64,000 nucleotides of DNA from Phytophthora vignae f. sp. vignae (lineage: Eukaryota; Oomycota; Peronosporomycetes; Peronosporales; Peronosporaceae): the NCBI GenBank assembly GCA_016169955.1, contig JABJUM010000013.1:310001-374000 (forward strand), written 5' to 3'. Under the pieces are notes generated by a model. The model ran no database searches and had not been told where the DNA came from. It saw only the letters and a program-made list of their open reading frames with translations. Shown here piece after piece: positions 11,801-22,290 of the stretch. Position numbers and translations under genes: made by a program. Each line of letters begins with the position of its first letter. Position 1 is the first letter of the stretch.

Positions 11801-14313
11801 AGACCTCCTGCAGACACTCGATGACCGAGGTAATCCACCTTCTTGAGACCCCAAAAGCTCCTGGCTACGCTGATCGACAGATTCCATTTGTGGCACGCCT
11901 CCAGCAGCTTCCGCACCCGTTCGCACAGGTGATCCCACGAAGTAGCTGTCACCAGGATGTCATCAATGTACGAACGTCGCCCCAACACCGATTGCTCTCC
12001 TCTATCGTCTGGCTCGCCTTCTTTGAAGAGATCGACGAGACCGCTTCCTTCTGCGGCCGGCGGGATCCGGAGGAAACCATACAGTGCATTGTCAATCAAC
12101 CTTTGGTAGATCTGAGGCGCGTTCTTCAGCCCGAATGGCATCCTGTTCCATTCGTACAGGCCCGATGGAGTGATAAAAGCTGAGATCGCTCGTGCACGCT
12201 CGGTCATCGACACCACCCAAAATCCGCTTGCCATGTCCAGTGAACAATACCATAGCGTAGCATCGAGATCCTCTAGCAAGTCGTTGATTAGTGGCATGGG
12301 ATAGACCATCAGCTTCGTCAGCCTGTTCACTAGCCGGTAGTCGATACAGAGGCGGATATCCACCCCGTTCTTCTTGATGATGACCACGATGGGGGACGCC
12401 CATGGGGACGTCGAGGTGCTGACGATTTTGGCCGAAAGTAATCCCTTGAGGAGATCCGAGAGCTTCTCCCGATACTGCGGGGCCACCTTGCGCACACGCT
12501 GTGCGATCGGCTTCGCATCTCCTACATCAATATCACAGACTGCGCCCACGGCGGCCGGAGGTAGGGCGTTGCCTTTCCCGATGAGGAGATGTTTGTACGC
12601 CCATATCTCGTCTATCAGCTGCTGGATCTCCTCCGGGGAGTTCTCTCCTGGATCGCCCACGTGTAGGTCTTCCACCCGGACCTCTGCCGTGGTAGACGTC
12701 ACCTCGGGCATCACTGCGAGTTCTCCTTCGTAGTCTTCGGCATGCAGAGCACTCGCCTCATGCGCGTACACGTCCACCGTCGGGGCCGCGTCTTCAGTCT
12801 CTGCATCTGCCGGCTCTGCCCCTAGACTATCTCTTGATCCTGGGGATATCTCTTGTCGTTCCGCCGAAGCGTGGTCGGAGGCGTCCTTGTGGATCTCTGG
12901 ATCCTCCGTGGGGTCGTCTTGCGTGTCTGCGGTCTCTTTCTCTACTGGCTCCGATGGGCGGCTAGACGGTCGCGTGGATTCGCCTGCGCTCCCTGTGATC
13001 CTCGAGATGGGCTTCGAATTTTCCGAATGGGCTACGGTCAGCTCATCCTGCCGGGCCATGTCGTCGGCCGCACCTACTGGTCGCTTCAACGATGCTTGCG
13101 GCTCGCTTTTCGTCTCGGCCCGCTTCGGCTCCCCTTCCGCTCGCAGCGCCTGATCCTGGTGGTCCGGGGTCTGTCCTCCCAGCTGCATTGCCAACACGCG
13201 CGTGACGACCGATGGGTCTCTAACCACCCCCTTTGACCGGCTCATTATCCCTTTGGGCGTCGGATAGACAGGTTTGGGAACTGCCGGTGTTGGTAATTCC
13301 GGAGTTGGCCCGGGTCGCTCGTCAGTCGTGGCGCTATACGCCAGGTTTTGCCACTCAGCGTATCGTCTCGATCCGAAGGATATGAAACCGGGCCTGCGGG
13401 GAACATGATCTCCGGCTAACCACATACCCACTTGATCGTGATGTTGTAGGCAGATTGGTGTATCTCCGATGTTGGTGATCCGCAGGTAACGCGTCCTTCC
13501 CAGTCCCGCGGCCAACGTGGGCACCCACTGTTTACCCCTTGTGAGCCACAGTTGTTCGGAGTCCGAGAGACGTATGCACTGTGGTAGCTCAACCGTCTCG
13601 CCCGCTTTAAGCGATAACCATTGGCCGACCGTTACCGTTCGCGCCCGGTCACTGAAGATCTGTCGCCGCCCATGTAGCTGGATTCGGATCTCATCTGGTA
13701 GGCACATGGATCCATCTCCGAGATCCAAGCGAATCCCGGCCGGTACCATGAAGTCCATACCTAGGATCGCCTGGTAGTCTGGGGGCAGATCGTCTCCCAC
13801 CCATACATCGTAGTAATACACCAGGTGCCCGGCCAGCGTGAGTTTGATCCTTGTCCTCCCGGTGGCCACGTACAGTTTCTCTCCTATGCCGAGGCACTCT
13901 TGACTCTGACTTGTATCCACATAGCATCCTACCTCACGAGCAAAGGTGGTGTCGATAATTGACACCTCGGATCCAGAGTCAAGCATGACTACTGCTTTGG
14001 TGTTGTTGATCTTACTGCTGACCTTGGCTTGCTTGAAGTGTTTCCCGGGCACATAGTACTTCCAGTACCCTCTCGACTCTCCAGGCATTAGATCCAAAGC
14101 CATAGACACTTCCGACCTCCTGTATTCATCGGGTGCACGCAGACTCGCAACAGAAGCGACACGTTTTCCTTCATGATCACGTGTATTATCAGAGAGTCCC
14201 GATCTTGTGACCTTCTCCGGACGTCCTGACTGCTTGTCCACAAATGCGTAGATGAAGAACGTAGAACGCTCGTCTCGTACCGGATTCAAACCCGGCGAGC
14301 GTTCTAGTTTAAC
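8809..14313 (-). pseudogene. pol: Gypsy-B pol: protease, RT, two RNase H, integrase, chromodomain
   Basis: One frame runs from the gag-pol junction near 14313 down to 8809, interrupted by a single TGA at 11554-11556 just after the RT domain. In order it shows protease (MLDSGSEVSII), RT with MPFGLKNAPQIYQ and the catalytic YIDD, and a gypsy RNase H relic (VYASEWAIAASLTQ). A second, archaeal/plant-type RNase H follows (FDGSARVKRGGGAF, VNEAEYNGLL, CGDSNLVIRQMRGE). Integrase has an HHCC finger (HVSLEGGHQG ... CVDCETGK) and DDE residues (MDHIP, HDRDPGF, NGTAERM). The C-terminus is a chromodomain (FEVERILD ... KIRWKGYEEPSWVDEADL), which in chromoviruses guides integration to chromatin. No ATG is available near the junction, which fits synthesis by frameshifting from gag. 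The single stop inactivates it unless read through. Confidence 0.9.
14263..14313 (-). promoter_or_regulatory. Probable -1 ribosomal frameshift signal at the gag-pol junction
   Basis: On the minus strand the heptamer GTTAAAC (14307-14313) sits in the gag frame as G TTA AAC, immediately before the gag stop TAG (14304-14306). A -1 slip moves reading into the open pol frame. Just downstream, AGAACGCTCG pairs perfectly with CGAGCGTTCT (14296-14305 with 14263-14272), enclosing a smaller CCGG/CCGG hairpin. A slippery heptamer, short spacer and strong stem are the classical arrangement. The spacer to the full stem is very short (1 nt); with only the distal GCTCG pairs formed it is 6 nt. Confidence 0.75.
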
Positions 14314-16247
14314 ATCTTCTCCGCCGCTTCTGGCAGGAGCCCTGGGTGCTTACTGGGATCAAACGACTGGCGAATCAGATTGTAAAACTCTTCCATCTGA
14401 CACTTGCCGTGATCGTGAAGCTCGCCACATCCACGACACACGAAGAAGCATCGATCCGACGGATGGCCCTTCTTGCCGCACTTCTGACAGACGAGGCGCT
14501 TCCAACACCCCAGGTCCGAGTGCTTTCTGGATCCACAGTGCGAGCAGCGTTGTCCGTCGTTCGGGTAGCGAGGGCGGCGATCTTGGTCGTTGGAGTCTGC
14601 CACTGGTTGGTTTGTAGTCAGCGAGGTGGGGTGGTCTCCGGTCGCAGGCGTAGATTCCACCGGCGGCGTTCCACTCGCCGCGGCTACGTAGGCCCGGTGT
14701 AGCTCCGTCTCGGGTCCCGACTCGTCTGTGTCGGACTCGCTATCTGACGTCGGCAAATGCATCGCCCTGACGGCTCGGGCAGGGGCCGAAGGCTGTGGCA
14801 CTGCCGCTGGCTTCGGCCGGAACTTGTTTCCTCCTGCCGGTTTCTTGTGCCGGGACCTCGATCGTTCTCGCGCTCTCAGTACTTCCTCCAGCTCTTCTGC
14901 ATCGCTCAGCCGCAATAACGTTAGCTGATCCGCAAACTCGGGATCTCCCAAGGTTTCGATGAAGTGTTCTACATGCTCGCGGCGGGCCTTAGCATCGCCA
15001 TCCTTGATCCTGACACGGGCCCGCATGCCTGCCACGTTCAGCCGGTGTAGATACTCCAGTGGGGACTCATCACTACGTTTGCGCGCATGATAATACTGCC
15101 ACGCCACCGACACTCCTAGTCCGCAGTACTGTGACTGGAACTCCTTCACGAGATCCGTCCACCTCGTTCGCGTCGACCGGCTCAGCTGTCGGTACCAGTT
15201 CCTTGCCGGGCCCGTGAGTAGATCCGCAAAGGTGAGGCACTTCTCCTCGTCTGGGGCCTGGTCTCTGGTGAATGCCGACTTGACTTTACTGATCCAGGCT
15301 CGAGCGCGTTCCTCGTCGTGGTCTTTCCCGGTGAACTCCTTCAAGTCGGAGATGGCTGAGATCCTAACTCGCTGAATCGTCGCAGTTCCAGCCGCGGGCG
15401 TAGTTGTCGTCGCGGCTGTTGCTGCCATTCTCCTGGTACCCACTGTCCCCAGGTCGTCGGGATCGTACTCCCAATTCTCAGGATGGTCCCGCGATCCCAC
15501 AGATTCCATGTCCACGTCTTGTGTCCCCACGTAGGCTGCAGCCGACTTGTTCCGTCGCGTAGTGGTAGGCTGTGTCTTCGGGGCCGGCGTTGAGTTCCGT
15601 TCTTGCAAGAATCGATCCATGGCCGACTGGAAGTATCTTTCCAGGGGGCTCGTTGACTCGTGCGGTGGATCTACTTTAGCTGGTCGAATTAGCGCCTGAA
15701 TCGGCGTCTGGGTTGGCCATGTTGTTTTCTCTCGCGACACCCCGGCGGTCGCTTTGTTCCTTAGCAGCTCGGTACCTGCCGGGCCTAGCGGCATACGTTT
15801 TGGCTCGGTCGAACTGTCCGATCCCACTTCGGAGGTAGCTGACTCGTAGGTGGACGATCCCGTGTGGTACTCCTGTGTCGTGGCTTCGTCCTCCTTCGCC
15901 TGGTTTGGCGTAGCAGGTTCTGGTGCCTCTTTCTCGCCGACAATGGGCTTCAGCTTGTTGAACAGCGTCGCCGCTGCGATCCGGATTGTATCTAGCTCCA
16001 GACCGAAGAGGTCTTTGGCTTCGAAGGCCCCGACTGTAAGCCCTGCCTCTTGCGCCAGGCGCAGCAAGTCTGTAGCAGCTTCCAGCTTGTTCATTGTCAT
16101 CGTCGGAGCCTGCACGGGTCCGGTGAGTCCTTCGGGTAGTTGCAGCCGAAGGATTCGCATCACGTGATGGTCTCGCAGGAAGTCCTGCAACATGATCCGT
16201 CTGTAGGCTACTTCTAGCTTGGACTGGGTCCACGTCGCCTTGGTCAT
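14304..16247 (-). CDS. gag: Gypsy-B gag
   Basis: An intact 647-residue capsid/nucleocapsid protein starts at the ATG at 16247. The capsid region (about residues 300-480) includes a gypsy-type GPARNWYRQLSRS block. The C-terminus has two canonical CCHC knuckles, CSHCGSRKHSDLGC and CQKCGKKGHPSDRC, then a third irregular Cys/His cluster (CRGCGELHDHGKC); these bind RNA during particle assembly. The stop codon overlaps a frameshift signal feeding pol. A leader of about 415 bp separates it from the 5' LTR. The N-terminal half is long and low in complexity, longer than in compact gypsy elements. No lesion is visible. Confidence 0.85.
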   Translation of the reverse strand: MTKATWTQSKLEVAYRRIMLQDFLRDHHVMRILRLQLPEGLTGPVQAPTMTMNKLEAATDLLRLAQEAGLTVGAFEAKDLFGLELDTIRIAAATLFNKLKPIVGEKEAPEPATPNQAKEDEATTQEYHTGSSTYESATSEVGSDSSTEPKRMPLGPAGTELLRNKATAGVSREKTTWPTQTPIQALIRPAKVDPPHESTSPLERYFQSAMDRFLQERNSTPAPKTQPTTTRRNKSAAAYVGTQDVDMESVGSRDHPENWEYDPDDLGTVGTRRMAATAATTTTPAAGTATIQRVRISAISDLKEFTGKDHDEERARAWISKVKSAFTRDQAPDEEKCLTFADLLTGPARNWYRQLSRSTRTRWTDLVKEFQSQYCGLGVSVAWQYYHARKRSDESPLEYLHRLNVAGMRARVRIKDGDAKARREHVEHFIETLGDPEFADQLTLLRLSDAEELEEVLRARERSRSRHKKPAGGNKFRPKPAAVPQPSAPARAVRAMHLPTSDSESDTDESGPETELHRAYVAAASGTPPVESTPATGDHPTSLTTNQPVADSNDQDRRPRYPNDGQRCSHCGSRKHSDLGCWKRLVCQKCGKKGHPSDRCFFVCRGCGELHDHGKCQMEEFYNLIRQSFDPSKHPGLLPEAAEKMLN

Positions 16248-16617
16248 GCCTCGATCTTCAGGCTCTGCATCTGGGGCCCTTAGTTTTTTCCGCGCCGCTC
16301 GCGTCTTCTTCTTGGACGCAGTTCATTGGTTCTGCGCGGGGTTTATGGCCGAGGATCCAACAGCCTTCGCTGCTGGGTGCTCGTCCGGCGGGTTATGCTT
16401 CGCAGCATGACCCGCGGGGGTCCTCGGGAGGACCTGTGGAGGGGGTAGAGGTTTCTCTTCGAGATCGGGATCGTTCCGATCCGCCTCTGATCCACCGATA
16501 GAGCTCCTCCTGGCACTCTGTCGGTTCGAGGATCCATTCTTCAGCGACGCCGCCGGTGATCCTAGCTCCGTCGGCGCTTCATCTCCTGATTCGTTGCTCA
16601 CATGCGCATCATCTTGG

Positions 16618-16661
16618 GACTCACGGTGAAATCCCTGGTTCGAATCCGGGCACGCGCACCA
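16618..16661 (-). promoter_or_regulatory. Gypsy-B primer binding site matching a tRNA 3' half
   Basis: Read on the plus strand, this is the 3' part of a tRNA ending in CCA: a T arm CCTGG-TTCGAAT-CCGGG whose stem pairs fully (one G-U), a 7-nt acceptor strand CACGCGC, discriminator A and CCA. On the minus strand its complement begins TGGTGCGCGTGCCCGG, 1 nt after the 5' LTR, where the primer tRNA anneals. The match continues through the T arm and perhaps into a variable arm. No 5' half is present, so this is not a tRNA gene. Confidence 0.85.
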
Positions 16662-16662
16662 T

Positions 16663-17536
16663 TGTGGTGGAGTGGATCCGCTGGAATTGGCAGGGATCCC
16701 ACACTCACACACTGCGCCCAGACACCGACTAACGGAGGGGGTACTCCGATAACCGTGGGGTTGCTGAGTGGCTCACCTTGTGTACCCGTCGGCGGGCTGG
16801 ATCTGCTCTCTCGTTGACACGAGATGCGCAGCGGGCGAGCTTGAACGTCCTCGGCGGGGACTTAGGGAGATATCGGGCAGATCCGCAGTGGGGGTTCCTT
16901 CACGCGGGTCTGGGTAGGTCGATCCTTGGTCTTGGCCGTAGATCTTGTGGATCCGATAGGTAATATACCAGATCCGGAGTTGTTGCCTTGATGGGGTGTT
17001 GTATCCTTTTCCTTTACGTTGCTTGCCGCCTCCTGTTAGCGGGGAAGTTGGGGGGCGAGGGCCGAAGGGCGCGAGCTGCTGGCCAAGCTATCCAGCAGTC
17101 TGCCACGTGTGCGGGGGGCAAATCACTTGATTAAAGTATGGGCCAATACTAATCCCAATACTAAGGACCAAGTGTGTGGTTCCCAAGCAAATTCGACTCT
17201 GATTTATGTTAGCCTGTACCTAGCCTTCCCATCCGATTTGGATCCTGCCCGCTACTGGCTCTCCTTCCTACATAGGAATCCGCCGTACCAACATTTTGGT
17301 ACAGATCCGTACCTGATCTAGCGGATCCTACATTAGGCGTCCGGATCCATGTGCACCACACCACCTTGCGCTTGATCCTGCTTCAACTACCTCGATCCAG
17401 CAACCATGCCCCGATCCTGCAACCACTACGTCATCCGAGGGCTCGCTTGACGTCGCCAACTGCCGGATCCCATTATCCAGTCAACTGGCGGATCCAGTTC
17501 CATCGCGCTGGTTCCTGAGCGGATCCCTTTACAACA
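16663..17536 (-). repeat. Gypsy-B 5' LTR
   Basis: This is an 874-bp direct repeat of 4393-5266 with about five differences by eye. On the minus strand it opens TGTTGT where the other copy has TGTGGT. It lies upstream of the priming site and gag and should hold the promoter for the gag-pol transcript. Confidence 0.93.
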
Positions 17537-17540
17537 ATGC

Positions 17541-17720
17541 CCTAAGCCCTAGCTAATAATCGGATTAAATTTTGGGTCATTGCATTATCATGATCGAATT
17601 ATGATCGACGAAGACAAGGCTGATTAAAGAGGATTAAGCTAATCTAGCCTAATTTAGACAGAAATGGAGGGATTGGCTGTTTCTACTCATCCATGATTCA
17701 AATACGCAGGTTGTACAGAG
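17541..17720 (-). mobile_element. MITE-1, right piece (split by Gypsy-B)
   Basis: This continues the MITE that starts at 4315. AAGCTAATCTAGCCTAATTT and GGGATTGGCTGTTTCTACTC align with AAGCTAATCCAGCCTGCGTT and GCGATTGGCGGTTTCCTACTC in the reverse complement of the copy at 25900-26303. The far terminal repeat could not be located, so the end given is approximate. Confidence 0.5.
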
Positions 17721-18182
17721 CGTACACAGATCACAGATCAACAATGTCCAGCGCCCTTTCGCGGTCAAAAGATACAAAAAGCGCCCTTCTAATGATTTCA
17801 CAGTACACGGGTAGAGTGCACCCCCTCTTAAAGGGCGCTTCCTGTGCCCGTTTGCACAAGTTCAAACTAATAATCAACCAGCGTTTAAAACAAATCATAA
17901 TCGGTACACAGAGTAATCATCATGTAATCATTGTATATACAGACGTCCCTGCCAGTAAGCGCACCTCAAGCACTAAATACCCATCTATCTCTGATCGCTG
18001 TCACCGTAGGTCCAACTAGCCAATCACAACAATACACTGGTTTTTGTGAAATACTGGTCAGCGGGAAGATCACCATCACCTGCATGCGCATGCACCCACC
18101 CGAACTAAGTATCACATTGGAAGTAGTGTCCCCGCTGCATGGGGGTGAGCTCTGGTCTCATTATCAAACTTTCCCCGTCGCC

Positions 18183-18710
18183 ATGACCACCAGCAAGACC
18201 CCTCGCCGTAACCGTCTCACCATGGGACAAAAGCTCACCGTGTGCGAGTACGCCAAGAAACTTCTTGCCAAGGGCATCCTCAAATACCCAGCGCTGGCAA
18301 AGTGGGTGACCCGTACGCTTGGTCTGGCCAGGCCTCTTTCCCGTGACGCGGCTCGCCGAATCGTCGAGAGAGAAGCTGTGTGGGCTCCTACGCTCCCGGC
18401 TTAGCTGGCGCGCAAGAAGGTCGTCGCCCTCGCCCCCCCCCCCCCCCCCGCATTCTCGAATCGGATGAACGCATCATGAAGGAGTTCCGGGGCATGGATG
18501 GCAAAGTGGAGGCCATCACGGGCAAAATTGTGAAAGAACTGGCAGTCCAAGTGAAAGCCCACGGCGAAGACAGCGACATCAAGTGCTCCAATGGCTGGTT
18601 GTACTGCTTTCAGCTACGCCATGGCATCGCCCAAAAGCGGAAACATGGCGAAGCCGCGACAGTTGACGCAAGCAGACGTCGCCACCACCCTGAGACTCAG
18701 GTCCGGAGTG
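18183..18710 (+). pseudogene. Pogo/Tigger-like transposase, N-terminal DNA-binding part only
   Basis: From the ATG at 18183 the frame reads as a CENP-B/pogo-type first helix-turn-helix (TMGQKLTVCEYAKKLLAKG) and stops near 18404. After a frame change around a 17-bp poly-C run (18433-18449) it resumes as a second HTH (ILESDERIMKEF ... SNGWLYCFQLRHGI). Such paired helices bind the ends of pogo elements. The DDE catalytic domain is absent. Instead the sequence degenerates into a CAG-rich repeat from about 18720. Non-functional fragment. Confidence 0.65.
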
Positions 18711-19200
18711 CCACTCCGTCGCCTAGTGCAGGAGGAGGCGCAGCAGCAGCACCAGCAGCACCAGCAGCAGCTGCTGCACGAGAAGCAGCGGCCGCCTGAA
18801 GCCGCGCAGTTGGTGGCCACCACCGAGAGCTACCTGCAGTAGGAGGAGGCCACCACCGCCGCGTGCCACGCACAAACGTCGCCAAGATACTCAAGTGTTC
18901 CCGTGCAGGAGAAGGCCGAGCAGCAGCAGCGCCAGTACCAGCTGCTGGATTACGACCAGCCGCTCGCAGTAGGTGGGGCCACCACGGAGAGCTACCTGCA
19001 GTAGAAGAAGGCCACCACGCTCAGGTGCTGTGCGCAGACACCGCCACACCCGAGTACTACTCCGTCGTTAGGTGCAGGAGAAGGTGGAGCGGCAGTAGGA
19101 GAGCAGCAGTAGTCCGAAGGCGCTTAGTTGGAGACTGCCTGTACTGGCAAGAGGTAACCACCTCTACCTGCTGCCCACAGACGTCGCAACAGCGCTGGAG
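18670..19200. repeat. Degenerate GC-rich tandem repeat (~165-bp unit)
   Basis: Related blocks recur about every 160-170 bp. The landmarks are (A/C)GTCGCCA at about 18676, 18872 and 19180 and a similar ACCGCCAC near 19038; GTGCAGGAG(A/G)AGG near 18728, 18904 and 19072; and GAGAGCTACCTGCAGTAG near 18826 and 18988. CAG-rich stretches lie inside the units. It follows directly on the pogo HTH remnant. Confidence 0.55.
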
Positions 19201-19559
19201 AGCAAGCTCTATCGATGATAACAATCTCCACATGCACAAGAACGTGGAGGTCACTATCACTGAGCAAATAATATTATATGTTTACTTCTCAATATATATA
19301 AAATATATCCTTGCGACTAATAGCAAAAGAAATTCTGCAAAGCAAGATTACGCTTGGTGGTGATAACTACTTCTATATCTTCTCGAGACGACAATCTCGT
19401 CGCTCTTTTCGGCTAGAATCTCGTCGTTCTGTTCGGCTATTTTTATCCAATAAAGTTTGGTATTTAACGAGCTGGGTTTCGGCGCTCCCCTGTCAAATCG
19501 AATTCATAGGGAGCGCGCTCGCAGGCTTTTTGCTGCTCGCGCTCAGCTCGTGGGATGCT

Positions 19560-20262
19560 TGTCGTCAGGTTTCCACCACTGAGTCAGCAAGTCAACCGTT
19601 TTTACCACTGAGTCAACAAGTCAACAGTTTGCGCGCAGCAACTGTTGAAACGTAGGTGTTAACCGGTTTGGCCACAACCCTTTCTCATTGTGGATGCAGG
19701 CGTCCTTTCATGAATCACTTCATTAATTCATGGGTGTGTTAAATTCTATAGGCCGCAAATCACCCAGATTTTGTGCGTACATAGTTTACACATCAACAAT
19801 GCTGCTACAAAATTCAAGTAATTAACGATACTAAAGCTCACTCAATAACCCAGAGAGGTGGGTTTATTTACTCAGCCTCCAAAACAGTCATCGTAATATA
19901 TACCCTCATCAAGTCTTTGATAGCATGCGCAGCTGATGATCTCCGTATGTATCAGCAAACTTGGCGCTGTTCCCGCGCTTTACATCGGGCGTTGCCGCCA
20001 CGCGGCTACACACTGAGAAGACGCACCGGTACGTTTACGAACGAGTTTGACATGTATATCGCCCAACCTTACGACTGTCGTGCTGTTACAGGTGGTGTCC
20101 ACTACAACAACTGATGAGACTGTGGCGCAGTACCAGAAGCGCCGACAGAAGAAGATCCTCAAGAGGGCAGGTCGACTGGGCAAGCCAGCATGGGCCCGAC
20201 GCCAGACACAACTCCTTATGTCGGACGTGGTGCAAAGAGTAAAAAAAAAGAAGGACCGTGAC
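19560..20262 (+). repeat. Right arm of ~700-bp near-identical inverted repeat
   Basis: This is the reverse complement of 1-706 and almost identical to it, implying recent duplication or movement. It contains the start of the ORF described next, with a TTACAG acceptor-like site just before 20089. Confidence 0.85.
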
Positions 20263-20935
20263 GTCATGCTCGCCGGCATCGCCCACGAAGACAAGAAGAT
20301 CAAGCACGGCCGACACACGACCTACCACACGGACGACCCGAACGACATGCGGCTGGGGAAGATATCCTACCTGGCGTCCTATCAAGTGCTGTTTGCTGAT
20401 GCAGCAAGCAAGGTCGACATCCCAGATCGGCGCGGTGACGGAGAGCACGACGAGAACACGACCATCTTCAAGGCCGACAGTACGTCTGCAGAGCTGTCTC
20501 CAAGTCGCTTCATGACGGTGATCCAAGACACAAGCGGCTACGCGGTGATTTCGCCTGCCAGGATTCCGCGTGCACAGCTGAAGGCTGCCCAGAATACGAC
20601 ACGCCATCGACATTCGAGAAGCGCGTGCAGAGGAAGATGAAGAAGCTTGTTCTAGGAGTGTCGCATAGTGGCACGGATCTCAAGGAGCTGTTTTATGCGA
20701 TGGACCGGTCACCGACGACCGTCCGCTGGCCAAGATTTTCTTGGACGAGCTCATCGAGTACAAGGCGCTCATAAAAAATGCGTTTGAGCACAATTATTCT
20801 CTAACGATGGTAAAGGTCTCTGTATTGTTGCAGTGCCTACATCATACCGCGACTAACGGGGATACCTTCAGATTGAATTGGTCCCTTATGCAGTTGGAGA
20901 ACAATTTTAGCTTCGCCAAATACTGTTCAAGAATC
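20089..20935 (+). pseudogene. Unrecognised repeat-borne protein, frameshifted
   Basis: A coding-looking frame starts after TTACAG at 20089 and runs to about 20595 (QKRRQKKILKRAG, AHEDKKIKHGRHTTYHTDD, KISYLASYQVLFADA). It continues in a second frame near 20590-20705 (FEKRVQRKMKKLVLGVSH) and a third near 20710-20800 (DDRPLAKIFLDELIEYKALI). The pieces are charged and read sensibly, so this is probably one gene broken by two indels or containing unrecognised introns. I cannot name the family. Its 5' end lies in the inverted repeat, so it probably belongs to that mobile element, with a second copy running off the left edge of the window. Confidence 0.45.
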
Positions 20936-20939
20936 TAAA

Positions 20940-21420
20940 AGAATATGAAAATCGACATATTTGTAATATCTAAATTTAAAAAAATTGTGCAAATGACCAA
21001 AAACGGTGAAGTAGTCAGATTATATTTTGTGTGATTGTTAGCTTAAAACTGATATTTTAACAATTAAATTATATTATACTCCAATTAGATAGTCAGATCA
21101 CGTAAATACATGTTACGTTAGCTAGTGCTGATTTTCCGTCTGCAAATAACGCACTACGAATTCCGCGAGACACTGGAGCGTGATGCTCTATTAGCGTAAG
21201 GCGCAAACAGTCACGACAAAATGCTCAAGCTCTAGAGTCTAGAGACGAGCGAAGGGTGAATGTACAGACAACGACTTACAAAGCCGGCACATTGAATAGC
21301 ATCCTTCTGTATTAAGCTGCCACTGACACTAAAACCCGGCAGAGTTTTTATTGGACGAAAAAGAAATCATTCGTACAAAAACCAGAAAATATCCATGTGT
21401 TTTGTAAAAAGAAGATACTA
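20940..21420. other. AT-rich spacer
   Basis: No gene or clear terminal repeat was recognised between the frameshifted ORF and the 3' end of the pogo-like pseudogene P1. Confidence 0.4.
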
Positions 21421-21423
21421 TTA

Positions 21424-22290
21424 TCAGATCAATATCTCGGGATACCTAGGAATTGCTTTTGCAAAGCTACGAATTACGGTGGTTTCCGCTAATTCTTCCC
21501 AGGCTGCAATTGTAGATTCAATAGCACGGAGGCGCTTTTGCTTTGCAGTGCCTCCTGTAACACCCCGAAACTTTGACCTAGTTTTTGCTTACAGTGGGCC
21601 AATCACGCCAACGTCAAGCGGTTGACAAACCGCCGTCGTATTAGGCGGAAAAGGCACCACTGCAGCATTCGTTTCTTCGAAAACGACCTGCTGCCCCTCC
21701 TCCGAAACGTGTGAGTCAAAGTTATCAAGGAGGAGGACAGCGGGTCCATCAACTTCATGTTTTAACACATTACTCACATAGAATCTCCATCCTACCGCGT
21801 TCATCCAGGCATGCTCTTGAACCGTGTAGTAGTGACCGGGCGGATAGTGTGGCAGCTCGTCGCTGTCGATATCACCCCCCAAGCTTGCCCCGGATGATGA
21901 AGAGAATTGGCAAATTATGACCTAAAATATATAATAGAAAACGTGTTAGCAAAAAGATACACGGTTTCAAAAAGTTTGAAGGTGAAAACGTACCATCACC
22001 GCGAACAGTTAGAACTACTGTCATTCGACCAGAGTGCTTCGTCATCTTGGTAATTCGGGCAGGGTCCTTGCTGCCTTTGATAGCCCAAAAACGTGTCGGC
22101 GGCATATCAAAGTTGATAGCCGTTTCCTCCACGTTAAAAATGTCCTAGGGCACCATGCCGAGTACTTGTTCCACAGTTCAATGGAGAACTCAGCACGTTT
22201 CTGAAGCAATTCCACGACAGAACCCGGAAAACACACAGAAAGATAATTCGGCACACAACATATGTGAAAACACATAAATCTTGCGTGGTG
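21424..22290 (-). pseudogene. Pogo-like P1 transposase, catalytic C-terminal part
   Basis: Read on the minus strand, this is the DDE_1 domain of a pogo/Tigger transposase. It contains IFNVEETAINFDMPP, where the usual first catalytic Asp (MDET) is Glu, then LFIIRG, LLLDNFDSHVSEEG, PPNTTAVCQPLDVGVIGPL and a C-terminal RAIESTIAAWEELAETTVIR ending at TGA 21424-21426. A 72-bp intron (21922-21993, GTACGT...TTTTAG) separates TVRGDG from HNLPILF in phase. Lesions are a 1-nt frame change plus TAG just before IFNVEE and a TAA after VGVIGPL. The N-terminal exons lie at 25733-26590, beyond the nested MULE-1. Confidence 0.75.

Larger units (their letters stand above)
4393..17536 (-). mobile_element. Gypsy-B: 13.1-kb chromodomain Ty3/gypsy retrotransposon
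   Basis: The element is bounded by two 874-bp LTRs and flanked by the 4-bp duplication ATGC (4389-4392 and 17537-17540). Gag and pol read on the minus strand. In pol order come protease, reverse transcriptase, RNase H, a second RNase H, integrase and chromodomain. A ~3-kb antisense ORF fills the space between pol and the 3' LTR. The LTRs differ at about five positions by eye, so insertion was recent. The element is nevertheless inactive: pol has one in-frame TGA, and the antisense ORF has two stops and one frame change. It is strikingly rich in GGATCC. Confidence 0.93.

Noticed and set aside
16618..16661. Possible tRNA gene
   Set aside because: Only the 3' half is present, and it lies exactly at the priming position of Gypsy-B, so it is a primer binding site.
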